Source of the DNA: Mesorhizobium sp. ES1-1
GTDB lineage: Bacteria; Pseudomonadota; Alphaproteobacteria; Rhizobiales; Rhizobiaceae
Direction of reading: 5' to 3'
NCBI RefSeq assembly: GCF_020164785.1
Contig: NZ_JAIUGX010000002.1
Location: 461,264 to 525,263, forward strand
DNA length: 64,000 bases
Positions 11,401-20,156 of the stretch are shown here, piece by piece. The position numbers and the translations under genes are program-made. The notes below the pieces were generated by a model. That model did not search any database. It was given only the letters and a program-made list of their open reading frames with translations, and had not been told where the DNA came from. The first letter of the stretch is position 1; every line of letters begins with the position of its first letter.

Positions 11401-14400
11401 CCGGCGGTGGCCTCGTGGATCAGCCGTTCGGCCGAGACCGAGGACCGGCTGCGGATTTCGGCGGCCGACATCCACACGCTGCGCACCGTGGCCCGGCGGA
11501 CATGGCACTATTTCGAATCCTTCGTCACGTCGGAGCATCACAATTTGCCTCCCGACAACTTCCAGGAGAGCCCGGCGCCCGTGGTCGCGCCGCGCACCTC
11601 GCCGACCAATATCGGCGTCTACTTGCTTTCGGTCGTTTCCGCGCGCGATTTCGGCTGGATCAGCCTGTCCGACGCCATCACGCGCATCGATGCCACCATG
11701 TCGACGATCGAAGGAATGCCGCGCGAGCGCGGCCACCTCTTCAACTGGTACGACACGACGACGCTGAAGCCCTTGTACCCCCTCTACATTTCTGCCGTCG
11801 ACAGCGGCAACCTCGCTGGACATCTTGTGGCTGTGGCGGCGGCCTGCGCCGAATGGGCCGAAGCGCCTTCCGTCCATCTCCAGGGCGATTTCGAGGGCAT
11901 TCTCGACACTGTCGCCATCCTCGGCGAGAGCCTCGACGAACTGCCCGATGACCGCCGGCAACTGCGCCCCCTGCGCCAGCGTCTCGCCGACCGCCTCGAC
12001 GGCATGCGCCGCGCCGTCGACACCATCAAGGCACAGCCGGAAATGGCGTCGATCCGCACCATCAACCTGGCAGTTCTGGCAGGCGAGATCCGCAAGCTGG
12101 CGGCGGCCATCCACACCGAGGCCGCTTCGGGCCACAGCGAGGTCATTGTCGACTGGGCGGGAAGGCTCGAAGCCACCTGCGAAGCGCATGTGCATGACGC
12201 GCATAGCGACGACAACGCCGTCGCGGCGCTGCGGGCCAAGCTCCTGACGCTGCGCGAGCGCACGCGGCGGTTCGCCTTCGAGATGGAGTTCTCGTTCCTG
12301 ATGCGGCCTGAGCGCAAGCTGCTCTCGATCGGCTACCGCGTCGAAGAACATCAGCTCGATGAAAGCTGTTATGACCTGCTCGCCTCGGAGGCGCGGCTGA
12401 CCAGCCTGTTCGCCATCGCCAAGGGCGACTTGCCGACGGAACACTGGTTCCGGCTTGGCCGGCCGATCGTCGAGATCGGTTTCCAGGGCGCGCTGATGTC
12501 CTGGTCGGGCTCGATGTTCGAATATCTGATGCCGCCGCTCGTGATGAAGGAGCCGCAGGGCAGCATTCTCAACCAGACGAGCAAGCTGATCATCAAGCGC
12601 CAGATCCAGTACGGCCGCGAAAAGAACGTGCCCTGGGGCATCTCGGAAGCGGCCTACAACGCCCGCGACCGTGAGCTGACCTACCAGTATACCAACTTTG
12701 GCGTGCCCGGCCTGGGCCTGAAGCGCGGCCTCGGCCAGAACACCGTGATCGCGCCCTACGCGACCATCCTGGCGGCGCAGTTCAACCCGCGCGAAGCGGT
12801 GCGGAACCTGGCGCGGCTCCGGCAGATCGGCGCGCTCGGCCGCCATGGCTTTTATGACGCGGTCGACTTCACGCCGCAGCGCGTCCCCGAAGGCACCGAT
12901 CATGTCGTCGTGCAGAACTACATGGCCCATCATTCGGGCATGTCCATCGCGGCTGTCGCCGACGCCATTTTCGAAGGCCGCATGCGCGACCGCTTCCACA
13001 GCGATCCGGTCATCGAATCGGCCGAGCTGCTTCTGCAGGAGCGGGCGCCGCGCGACATCCCGACGGCGACCGTCCGGACAGAGGCCGACGAACGTGCCAA
13101 GGACGAGAGCGAAGTCGAGAGCCCCGACAGCCGCATCGTGCTCGATCCTTTGCGGGCACTGCGCTCCACGAGCATGATGTCGAACGGCCGCTACTCGGTG
13201 ATGGTCACCGCGACTGGCTCCGGCTACAGCCGCTGGGGCGATCTTTCCATCACGCGCTGGCAGCCGGATCCGACCGAGGACCGGCTGGGCTCCTACATCT
13301 TCCTGCGCGACGCAAGCACCGGCGACTGGTGGTCGGCGACCGCCGAGCCGAAACGCGCGGCGGAGGAAAAGGCGCAGACCCTGTTCTCCGACGACAAGGC
13401 AAGCTTCCTGAAATCGGTCGCCTCCCTGCGCTCCGAGGTCGAGTGCATCGTCATTTCCGAAGGCAATGGCGAGGGCCGCCGCGTCACGCTCTATAATGAT
13501 GGCGCATCCGACCGCCACATCGAGGTGACCTCCTTTGCCGAGCTGGTCCTCGGCTCCGAAGCATCGGACAATGCTCATCCGGCGTTCTCGAAAATGTTCG
13601 TGGAAACCGAAATCGCGCCGAACAACGGCGCGATCTTCGCCACGCGGCGCAAGCGCGAAACCAGCGAGCCCGACATCACCCTGGTGCATTTCGTCACCGA
13701 CCCGTCCGGGCCGGAGCGTGATGCCGAGGCCGAGACGGACAGGCGCGCTTTCATCGGTCGTGGCCGCACTATCGTAGACGCGGCCGCTTTCGATCCGGGG
13801 GCCAAGCTTCGCGGTCTTTCGGGTTTCACCCTCGATCCGATCGCCTCCTTGCGCCGCCAGGTGCGGGTGCCGGCCAACAAGAAGATATCGCTGACCTTCT
13901 GGACCGTCGTCGGCGCCAGCCGTGGCGAGCTGGAAGAAGCCATCGCCCGGCTCGACCATCCGGATAGCTTTGCCCGCCAGGCGATGCTCGCCTGGACGCG
14001 CAGCCAGGTCCAGACACGTCACATGGGTCTCAGCCTGACCGATGCCGCCAACGTGCAGAAGCTTGCGCGCTATTTGATCTATCCCGATCCGTTCCTGCGG
14101 CTTCCCGCCGAATCCATCGCTTCGGGGCTGGGCAAGCAGTCGAGCCTGTGGCCGACCAGCATCTCTGGGGATTTCCCGATCTTTCTGGTCAGGATCGGCG
14201 ACGTCGCTGATCTGGAGATCGTCGCGCAGGCGCTTCGCTTCCAGGAATATATGCGCACGCGCGGCATGATGATCGACTTCGTGGTCGTCAACGAACAGGC
14301 GTCTTCCTATGTCCAGGACCTGCAGAGGGCGGTCGAGACGCTGTGTGAAAACAGCCGCCTGCGTGGCAAGGAACTCGGCCCTCGCCAGCACATTTTCGCC

Positions 14401-17049
14401 GTGCGCCGCGACCTTATGGACGAGACTACCTACAAGACGCTGCTCGCCGTCGCCCGTGTTGTCCTGCACACACGCAACGGCACGATCTTCGACCAGATCG
14501 AGCGGGCCGAAGGAGCTGCCCTGCAGGCGCGCGACGCGTTGCAGCTGGCCGGGCGCGAAGGGTCTGCCTCGTCGCCCTTGCCGCAGACATTGGCCGTGCA
14601 GACTGTGTCGAATGTCGGCGCCGACGGCACTGGTCTCGATCGATGGAACGGCTTTGGCGGCTTCGACGGCGACGGTCGCCACTATGTCGTCAGGCTGGCT
14701 GGCCGCCGCACCACGCCGCAACCCTGGATAAACGTAGTCTCCAACGCGTCGTTTGGCTTCCACACCTCGGCCGAGGGCGCGGCCTTCACCTGGAGCCGCA
14801 ACAGCCGCGACTACCAGCTGACCCCATGGTCGAACGACCCGGTTTCGAACCGTCCGGGCGAGGGGTTCTATATCCATGACCTCGCCGGCGGCAGGGCGTT
14901 CTCGCCGCTTGCTGCCGTGGTGCGCGATCCCTCGATGACCTACGAGGCCTGGCACGGGCAGGGCTTCTCGACGTTCCGCGCCAAACGCGGACCCTTGTCG
15001 ATGGATCTAACCCATGTCGTCGACCCGATCGATCCGGTGAAGATTTCGCGATTGCGCATTCAGAACTCCGGGTCGGTGCCAGTGCGGCTGCGTGTCTATG
15101 CCTATGCCGAATGGGTGCTCGGCGGGCATCGCTCGCGCACGGCGTCGACCATCGTCCCATCGCGGGACCCGGCCACCGGCGCGCTCCTGGCGCAAAATCC
15201 GTACGGGCTCGATTTCGGCGAGCGGGTGGCCTTCCTGGCTTCGGACGCCAGTGCGCAATCGGTGACGGCAGACCGTACGGAGTTCCTGGGCCGTCATGGC
15301 TCGACCGAGATGCCGCAGGCGGTTCTGAACGGTGCTGCCCTATCTGGCCGCGTCGAGGCGGGAGACGATCCGTGCGCGGCCATTGCCCGGGATGTCGAGG
15401 TGCCGCCCGGTGGCGGCGTGACGATGCTCTGGCTGTTGGGCGATGCCGACTCCGCCGATCAGGCCAGCACCCTGATTCAGGAGCATCGGTCCAAGGATTT
15501 CGATCAACGTCTGGCCGACAACGAGCAGGCGTGGCGCGGGTTCCTGGACACGATCCAGGTCCAGACGCCGGACAAAGGTCTCGACGCCATGGTCAATCAC
15601 TGGCTGCCCTATCAGAGTCTCGCCTGCCGTATCCGCGCCCGCTCAGCCTTCTATCAGGCCAGCGGCGCCTTCGGCTTCCGCGACCAGTTGCAGGATACGC
15701 TGGCGTTGCTCGCGCATGACCCCGGCTTGGCGCGCGACCAGATCCTCAATGCGGCGCGGCGGCAGTTCCCCGAGGGCGATGTGCAGCATTGGTGGCTGCC
15801 GCGTACAGGGGCGGGCGTGCGTACGATGATATCCGATGACGTCGTGTGGCTGGCTCACGCCACCGCGCGCTATCTGCTGGTCACCGACGATACCACCATC
15901 CTCGAGGAGCAATTGCCCTTCATCGAGGGACAAAAGTTAGGCGAGGGCGAGCACGATGCCTTCTTCACCCCGGAGATTTCGGAGAAGACTGTCTCCCTCT
16001 ACGAGCACTGCGCGCGTGCCCTCGATCTGGCCATCTCGCGCAGCAGCCCGGCCGGGTTGCCGCTGATCCTCGGCGGCGACTGGAACGACGGCATGAACCG
16101 CGTCGGCGAGCACGGCAGGGGCGAGAGCGTCTGGCTGGGATGGTTCCTGCTGAAGACGCTGGGCGATTTCGCCGCCATCGCCAAGAGCGAAGGCGATACC
16201 GAGCACGCCGAGGCCTGGACAAGCCACGCCGACGCGCTGAAACGGGCGCTTGAAAACACTGCCTGGGATGGCGAATGGTACCGGCGCGGCAGTTTCGACG
16301 ACGGCACGCCGCTGGGCTCGCACACATCCGAAGAGTGCAAGATCGACTCCATTGCCCAGTCCTGGAGCGTCCTTTCGGGCGAAGGCGACCCGGCTCGATC
16401 GAAGACGGCGATGGCGCAGGCGACCAGGCTGCTGGTCGACGACGAGCTCAAGATCGTCAAGCTGTTCACCCCCGCCTTTTCGAAGACGGACAAGGATCCG
16501 GGCTACATCAAGAGCTATCCGCCGGGCGTGCGCGAGAATGGCGGGCAATATACCCATGCCGCCACGTGGTTCGTCATTGCGCTGGCCGAGATGGGGCAGA
16601 CCGACGAGGCCTATCGCTGCTTCTCGATGCTCAATCCGGTCAACCACGCGATCGACGAGGCTTCGGCCGAACTCTATCGCGTCGAGCCCTATGTGGTCGC
16701 GGCCGACGTCTATGCCGGCGACGACCATGATGGTGGCAACAAGGGCGGTCGCGGCGGCTGGACCTGGTATACAGGCTCGGCCGGCTGGCTCTATCGGGCG
16801 GCCGTAGAGGGCATCCTGGGCATTGAACGTCGCGGCAATAGGGTCCAGTTCACGCCGAAGCTACCCAGCCACTGGGACGGCTATTCCGCCACGCTGAAGA
16901 TGCTTGGGGCCGAACTTCGGGTCCGGGTTGTTCGCGACAGCAAGGCCAAGGCGATGTCACTGGAACTGGACGGGGCAAAGGCCAAGACCTCGTCGGTCGA
17001 ACTCAGGAACGGCGAAGTTTCGGAGGTCGTTGTACGGATTCCGGGCTGA
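8458..17049 (+). CDS. ndvB: NdvB/ChvB, cyclic beta-1,2-glucan synthase
   Basis: This giant inner-membrane enzyme (2863 aa) primes, elongates and cyclises periplasmic beta-1,2-glucan from UDP-glucose. Order seen: soluble N-terminal region; membrane segments near 420-480; GT84-type glycosyltransferase domain with DAD at 635-637 and RW at 784-785 followed by ARGDW; membrane clusters near 820-865 and 940-990; a glycoamylase-like domain near 1295-1480; and a C-terminal GH94 phosphorylase-like domain with WNDGMN near 2542, which in this family sets ring size. The length matches known NdvB/ChvB proteins and no frame break was seen. The ATG at 8458 follows a weak GGAA. These glucans support osmotic adaptation and nodule or crown-gall infection. 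Confidence 0.97.
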   Translation: MNIQTNPAQIEKTSASFPAITEEPIRSNFLPEERLRALGESLAKGDLTDLFGLTPFDFQARIRDSAKKILEVYRSTNAAQARGETITPAAQWLLDNNYLVEETIFQVKRDLPRRFYRQLPGLKLPNGGNVPRALALAWTYVAHSDSSVSATMFKAIVQGFQSVEPLRIGELWALPSLLRFVLIENLRRLAVRVNRTRQMRQIANEVADKVLATDDSPDRQAILSNFSAHAHDTTFATQLLYRLRDGSQNAGRALEWLEGELEKTGTDAEEIIIAEHHTLSSGNVTTGNIIRGLRLINDVDWTVWFEDVSRIDTVLRGRTDFAALDFFSRDQYRTAIEELARRSNLSEYRVAEKAIELAGHTAEEGVADPAEAGDVPVSTAHTDVGFYLVGPRRLELEKTIGYRPTVSQRLKRAFTKTGWLGIVVPVFALTVLLLVLSGNALAHLGLSVTSIVLMLALFAVPASEGALAFFNTVVSLFLKPTRLIGYDYRHGVPPEARTLVVVPSLIGSRDDVEESIRNIEVHYLANLADEIYFALLSDWPDSKTEIDVADTEILGFARAEIDRLNARYPSEGAPRFYILHRRRLFNAAEGAWMGWERKRGKLHELDLLLRGDSDTTFLPLGVPLPENVVHVMTLDADTRTTRDAVASLVGKLCHPLNRPHFDAAKRVVTAGYAILQPRITASLTSGDEASFFQRVFSANRGLDPYVFAVSDLYQDVFGDGSFTGKGLYHVDAFEAALKGRIEENTILSHDLLEGALARSALVTDVELVEDYPTRYSVDASRHHRWARGDWQLLGFILDPRSGVPALSRWKMVDNLRRSLTPIFWVLAAIAGWTLLPFTQAAQWQALLILSLFMAPTFNIVNAILPKSGDQTARGHFSALARDVAFGTAMVALKILLMAHNAWMMGDAIVRTLYRLFVSRQNLLEWRTASQAHKSGDNDLASYYGMMYGAVIIGFVGLAVPVLADSTGAFVAFFFALFWIASPAVASWISRSAETEDRLRISAADIHTLRTVARRTWHYFESFVTSEHHNLPPDNFQESPAPVVAPRTSPTNIGVYLLSVVSARDFGWISLSDAITRIDATMSTIEGMPRERGHLFNWYDTTTLKPLYPLYISAVDSGNLAGHLVAVAAACAEWAEAPSVHLQGDFEGILDTVAILGESLDELPDDRRQLRPLRQRLADRLDGMRRAVDTIKAQPEMASIRTINLAVLAGEIRKLAAAIHTEAASGHSEVIVDWAGRLEATCEAHVHDAHSDDNAVAALRAKLLTLRERTRRFAFEMEFSFLMRPERKLLSIGYRVEEHQLDESCYDLLASEARLTSLFAIAKGDLPTEHWFRLGRPIVEIGFQGALMSWSGSMFEYLMPPLVMKEPQGSILNQTSKLIIKRQIQYGREKNVPWGISEAAYNARDRELTYQYTNFGVPGLGLKRGLGQNTVIAPYATILAAQFNPREAVRNLARLRQIGALGRHGFYDAVDFTPQRVPEGTDHVVVQNYMAHHSGMSIAAVADAIFEGRMRDRFHSDPVIESAELLLQERAPRDIPTATVRTEADERAKDESEVESPDSRIVLDPLRALRSTSMMSNGRYSVMVTATGSGYSRWGDLSITRWQPDPTEDRLGSYIFLRDASTGDWWSATAEPKRAAEEKAQTLFSDDKASFLKSVASLRSEVECIVISEGNGEGRRVTLYNDGASDRHIEVTSFAELVLGSEASDNAHPAFSKMFVETEIAPNNGAIFATRRKRETSEPDITLVHFVTDPSGPERDAEAETDRRAFIGRGRTIVDAAAFDPGAKLRGLSGFTLDPIASLRRQVRVPANKKISLTFWTVVGASRGELEEAIARLDHPDSFARQAMLAWTRSQVQTRHMGLSLTDAANVQKLARYLIYPDPFLRLPAESIASGLGKQSSLWPTSISGDFPIFLVRIGDVADLEIVAQALRFQEYMRTRGMMIDFVVVNEQASSYVQDLQRAVETLCENSRLRGKELGPRQHIFAVRRDLMDETTYKTLLAVARVVLHTRNGTIFDQIERAEGAALQARDALQLAGREGSASSPLPQTLAVQTVSNVGADGTGLDRWNGFGGFDGDGRHYVVRLAGRRTTPQPWINVVSNASFGFHTSAEGAAFTWSRNSRDYQLTPWSNDPVSNRPGEGFYIHDLAGGRAFSPLAAVVRDPSMTYEAWHGQGFSTFRAKRGPLSMDLTHVVDPIDPVKISRLRIQNSGSVPVRLRVYAYAEWVLGGHRSRTASTIVPSRDPATGALLAQNPYGLDFGERVAFLASDASAQSVTADRTEFLGRHGSTEMPQAVLNGAALSGRVEAGDDPCAAIARDVEVPPGGGVTMLWLLGDADSADQASTLIQEHRSKDFDQRLADNEQAWRGFLDTIQVQTPDKGLDAMVNHWLPYQSLACRIRARSAFYQASGAFGFRDQLQDTLALLAHDPGLARDQILNAARRQFPEGDVQHWWLPRTGAGVRTMISDDVVWLAHATARYLLVTDDTTILEEQLPFIEGQKLGEGEHDAFFTPEISEKTVSLYEHCARALDLAISRSSPAGLPLILGGDWNDGMNRVGEHGRGESVWLGWFLLKTLGDFAAIAKSEGDTEHAEAWTSHADALKRALENTAWDGEWYRRGSFDDGTPLGSHTSEECKIDSIAQSWSVLSGEGDPARSKTAMAQATRLLVDDELKIVKLFTPAFSKTDKDPGYIKSYPPGVRENGGQYTHAATWFVIALAEMGQTDEAYRCFSMLNPVNHAIDEASAELYRVEPYVVAADVYAGDDHDGGNKGGRGGWTWYTGSAGWLYRAAVEGILGIERRGNRVQFTPKLPSHWDGYSATLKMLGAELRVRVVRDSKAKAMSLELDGAKAKTSSVELRNGEVSEVVVRIPG

Positions 17050-17513
17050 GATAGGCCTCTCGCGACGAGCAGGGCCTGGGTGGCCCTGTTCGAGACTTTA
17101 CGCAAGCTTGCGGTATGGTTGTAGAAAATTCAGAAATATCAAAAACTTGCCGGTTTAAGTCACAGAGCTTGGGGCGGCCGCGGCGCTTTGCGCCTTGAAT
17201 GTTTGCGCCCCGCCGCGCCATTTCGTCTGGCGTTATACTGTTCAAATGGCTCTATTCACCGACAGTCATCCGCCCGACATTGTTGGTGATTAAAATTGTG
17301 GCAGTGCACCCCAGGTGCCATGATTTCGCCGCACGGGTGACATTTTACCTGTCTTCTCAAACCGTTAGGTGATCACGGCAGATTTCGGAACGTCGCCATC
17401 TTTTGTTCGCGTAAAAGGAACTGAAGAGGTACACGGCCATTGTTTTGCGACGTATCAACCGATACGAGTCAAATGATGCAGTGCACAACAAACAGCGTGG
17501 CGGAGTAACTGGG
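17050..17513. other. ndvB-ndvA intergenic region
   Basis: This 464-bp non-coding stretch contains a small terminator-like hairpin right after ndvB (17070-17088) and a GC-rich inverted motif GGCGCTTTGCGCC near 17179-17191. The remainder, up to the ndvA start, is AT-richer and presumably carries an ndvA promoter, so the two genes may be transcribed separately. I see no RNA gene. Confidence 0.45.
17070..17088 (+). terminator. Hairpin after ndvB
   Basis: CAGGGCC (17070-17076) and GGCCCTG (17082-17088) form a 7-bp GC-rich stem with a 5-base loop, 20 bases past the ndvB stop. It is followed only by TTCG and not a T-run, so termination would be weak. Confidence 0.45.
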
Positions 17514-19292
17514 GTGACCCTTCTGCAAATCTATTGGAGAGCGCTTGGTTACCTAGCGGCCGACAGGAAACGCGTTGCGTTGATCTGTTCCGCCAACGTT
17601 GCTCTGGCCATCATCGCGATCCTCGAGCCCATCATGTTCGGCCGGGTAATCGATGCGATTTCGGCCCGCGGCTCGGTGTTCGCCACGCTCGCCCTGTGGG
17701 CGGGCCTTGGCGCGTTCAACATCATTGCCTTCGTCATGGTTGCGCGCGGCGCCGATCGCTTTGCTCATAAGCGGCGCAGCGAGGTTCTTTGCCAGTCGTT
17801 CGAACGTGTGATCACCATGCCGCTTGCCTGGCATCATCAGCGTGGAACGTCCAACGCTTTGCATACGCTGTTGCGCGCCGTCGAGACGCTGTTCAGCCTG
17901 TGGCTCGAATTCATGCGCCAGCATCTCTCGACGGCGGTCGCTCTGGTTCTGCTGATCCCAACGGCAATCAGCATGGATCTGCGGATGTCGATGGTTCTGC
18001 TGGCCCTCGGCGTACTCTATGTCGGCATCGGCCGCGTGGTCATGAAGCGGACCAAGGCCGGCCAGGCAGCCGTGGAGCGCCACTACCATAAGGTGTTCGC
18101 CCATGTAACCGACTCGGTTAGCAACGTCGCCGTTCTGCAAAGCTACAATCGCTTGGGTCACGAGGCGGAGACGCTGCGCGGTTACGTCAAGAACCTGCTT
18201 GATGCACAGAACCCGGTTCTCGATTGGTGGGCCTTGGCCAACGCGCTGCACCGCCTGTCTTCGACGATCTCGATGATGGTCGTGCTGTTGATCGGCGCCT
18301 ATCTCGTCACGCATGGCCAGCTGCGCATCGGCGATGTGATTGCCTTTACCGGTTTCGCAACCCTGCTTATCGCCCGGCTCGACCAAATGTCGGCCTTCGC
18401 CAACCAGATTTCAGAAGCCCGCGCCAAGCTTGAGGATTTCTACCAGCTCGAGGATTCTGCCGCCGATGCGGCCGAGCCGGACGGTCTTCGCGATCTCACG
18501 AATGTCACGGGTCATGTCCGCTTCGAGAATGTCGGATTCGAATTCGCCAATTCGGGGCAGGGCGTCAGCGATGTATCATTCGAGGTGCAGGCCGGCCAGA
18601 CGGTGGCCATCGTCGGCCCGACGGGTGCGGGCAAGACCACGCTCATCAATCTGCTGCAGCGCGTCTTCTCGCCTTCCAGTGGCCGCATCCTGATCGACGG
18701 CATCGACACGCGCACCGTGACACGCAAGTCGCTGCGTCATTCGATCGCCACCGTGTTCCAGGATGCGGGCCTGCTCAACCGTTCTATCGAGGACAACATC
18801 CGTGTTGGCCGCGCCGATGCGAGCAATGCCGAAATCCATGCCGCCGCCAACGCGGCCGCTGCGCAGGATTTCATCCTGGCCAAGAGCAATGGCTACGATA
18901 CGATTGTCGGCGAACGTGGCGGCCAGCTGTCGGGTGGCGAGCGTCAGCGCATCGCCATTGCGCGTGCCGTTTTGAAGGACGCACCGATCCTCGTGCTCGA
19001 CGAGGCGACGAGCGCGCTCGACGTTGAGACCGAAGACCGCGTGAAGGAAGCGATCGACGAATTGCGACGCGACCGCACCACCTTCATCATCGCTCACCGA
19101 CTGACAACCGTCCGCGACGCCGATCTGGTCGTCTTCATGGACAAGGGCAGGGTGATCGAGATGGGCGGCTTTGCAGAACTGTCGCTGCGTAACGGGCGCT
19201 TCGCCAGCCTGCTGCGCGCCGGCGGCCTGCTCAACGACGAGGAGGTTCGCCGCCTCAGCCGCACCGTGCAGCAGCAGGAAGAAGCCGCCTGA
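17514..19292 (+). CDS. ndvA: NdvA/ChvA, cyclic beta-1,2-glucan ABC exporter
   Basis: NdvA is a fused membrane/ATPase half-transporter that works as a dimer to move cyclic glucan to the periplasm. The membrane domain fills about residues 1-310; the ATPase has Walker A GPTGAGKTT near 368, signature LSGGERQ near 472 and Walker B ILVLDEATSALD near 492. I choose the GTG at 17514 because GGAG precedes it by 8 bases and VTLLQIYWRALGYL aligns with the usual NdvA N-terminus, giving 592 aa; an in-frame TTG at 17445 would add 23 unlikely residues. The adjacent glucan synthase confirms the substrate. Confidence 0.95.
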   Translation: MTLLQIYWRALGYLAADRKRVALICSANVALAIIAILEPIMFGRVIDAISARGSVFATLALWAGLGAFNIIAFVMVARGADRFAHKRRSEVLCQSFERVITMPLAWHHQRGTSNALHTLLRAVETLFSLWLEFMRQHLSTAVALVLLIPTAISMDLRMSMVLLALGVLYVGIGRVVMKRTKAGQAAVERHYHKVFAHVTDSVSNVAVLQSYNRLGHEAETLRGYVKNLLDAQNPVLDWWALANALHRLSSTISMMVVLLIGAYLVTHGQLRIGDVIAFTGFATLLIARLDQMSAFANQISEARAKLEDFYQLEDSAADAAEPDGLRDLTNVTGHVRFENVGFEFANSGQGVSDVSFEVQAGQTVAIVGPTGAGKTTLINLLQRVFSPSSGRILIDGIDTRTVTRKSLRHSIATVFQDAGLLNRSIEDNIRVGRADASNAEIHAAANAAAAQDFILAKSNGYDTIVGERGGQLSGGERQRIAIARAVLKDAPILVLDEATSALDVETEDRVKEAIDELRRDRTTFIIAHRLTTVRDADLVVFMDKGRVIEMGGFAELSLRNGRFASLLRAGGLLNDEEVRRLSRTVQQQEEAA

Positions 19293-19300
19293 GAGATCAT

Positions 19301-19329
19301 CTACCTTCTCCCGCAGGGGAAGAAGGTAG
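19301..19329. repeat. Rhizobial-type palindromic repeat after ndvA
   Basis: CTACCTTCTCCC and its near-perfect complement GGGAAGAAGGTAG (one-base bulge) form a hairpin beginning 8 bases after the ndvA stop. The same CCTTCTCCC...AAGG core recurs at 28686-28716 and, degenerate, at 42311-42334, always just after a stop codon. It may serve as a 3' mRNA end or terminator. Confidence 0.7.
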
Positions 19330-19390
19330 AGCCTCCTGCGACACCACCGCTGGATTGCCCCAAACGGGCCGGCGGTCTATGTAGAACCGC

Positions 19391-20155
19391 ATGAGCGACA
19401 CCACCTCACGCCTCACCAGTTGGATGGATCTTGCCAACCCGACGCGCTTCGTCGGGCTGGCGGATAGGCTCGTCCCGTGGCTGGCCGCAGCCTCCGCGCT
19501 GATCCTCGCCGCCGGGCTCTATATGAGCTTCGCCGCGCCCGAGGATTTCCAGCAGGGCACCACCGTCCGCATCATGTACATCCACGTGCCTTTCGCCTGG
19601 CTCGCCATGATGTGCTACTCGCTGATGGCGGTTTCCGCCCTCGGCACGCTGGTCTGGCGGCATCCGCTGGCGGACGTCGCCCTGAAATCCGCCGCACCCA
19701 TTGGTGCCGTGTTCACCGCGCTGGCGTTGGTCACCGGGTCGATCTGGGGCAAGCCGATGTGGGGTACCTGGTGGGTATGGGACGCGCGCCTGACCTCGGT
19801 GTTCGTCTTGTTCCTGATGTATCTCGGCATCATAGCGCTGACCCGCGCGCTGGATGACGCAAGCCGTGCCGCCTGGGCCGCAGCCATCATCACGCTGGTC
19901 GGCTTCATCAACATTCCGATCATCAAGTTCTCGGTCGAATGGTGGAACACGTTGCACCAGCCGGCCTCGGTGTTCAGGCTCGGCGGGCCTACAATCGATC
20001 CAAGTCTGCTCTGGCCATTGTTGGTCATGGCTGTCGGCTTCACGGTGCTGTTCTTCACACTGCACCTGATGGCGATGCGCACGGAAATCCGCCGTCGCCG
20101 CGTCATCGCCATGCGCCGGGTTGCGGCGCGGCAGGCGGAGCGGCAGCCGGCCTAG
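19391..20155 (+). CDS. ccmC: CcmC, heme exporter/chaperone for cytochrome c maturation
   Basis: CcmC is a multi-pass inner-membrane protein that presents heme to CcmE in system I cytochrome c maturation. The 254-aa protein shows the tryptophan-rich WGTWWVWDARLTS periplasmic motif (residues 124-136), conserved His65 before it and the LHQPASV histidine after it, and about six hydrophobic segments. Unusually, no ccmA, ccmB, ccmD or ccmG flanks it: ndvA is upstream and a convergent PLP-enzyme gene ends 1 base away. The function is confident; the split arrangement is odd. Confidence 0.93.
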   Translation: MSDTTSRLTSWMDLANPTRFVGLADRLVPWLAAASALILAAGLYMSFAAPEDFQQGTTVRIMYIHVPFAWLAMMCYSLMAVSALGTLVWRHPLADVALKSAAPIGAVFTALALVTGSIWGKPMWGTWWVWDARLTSVFVLFLMYLGIIALTRALDDASRAAWAAAIITLVGFINIPIIKFSVEWWNTLHQPASVFRLGGPTIDPSLLWPLLVMAVGFTVLFFTLHLMAMRTEIRRRRVIAMRRVAARQAERQPA

Positions 20156-20156
20156 A

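Noticed and set aside
11200..14955. Open frame of 1251 codons on the minus strand
   Set aside because: It lies wholly opposite ndvB, has no family motifs, and follows from high GC and codon bias of the real gene.
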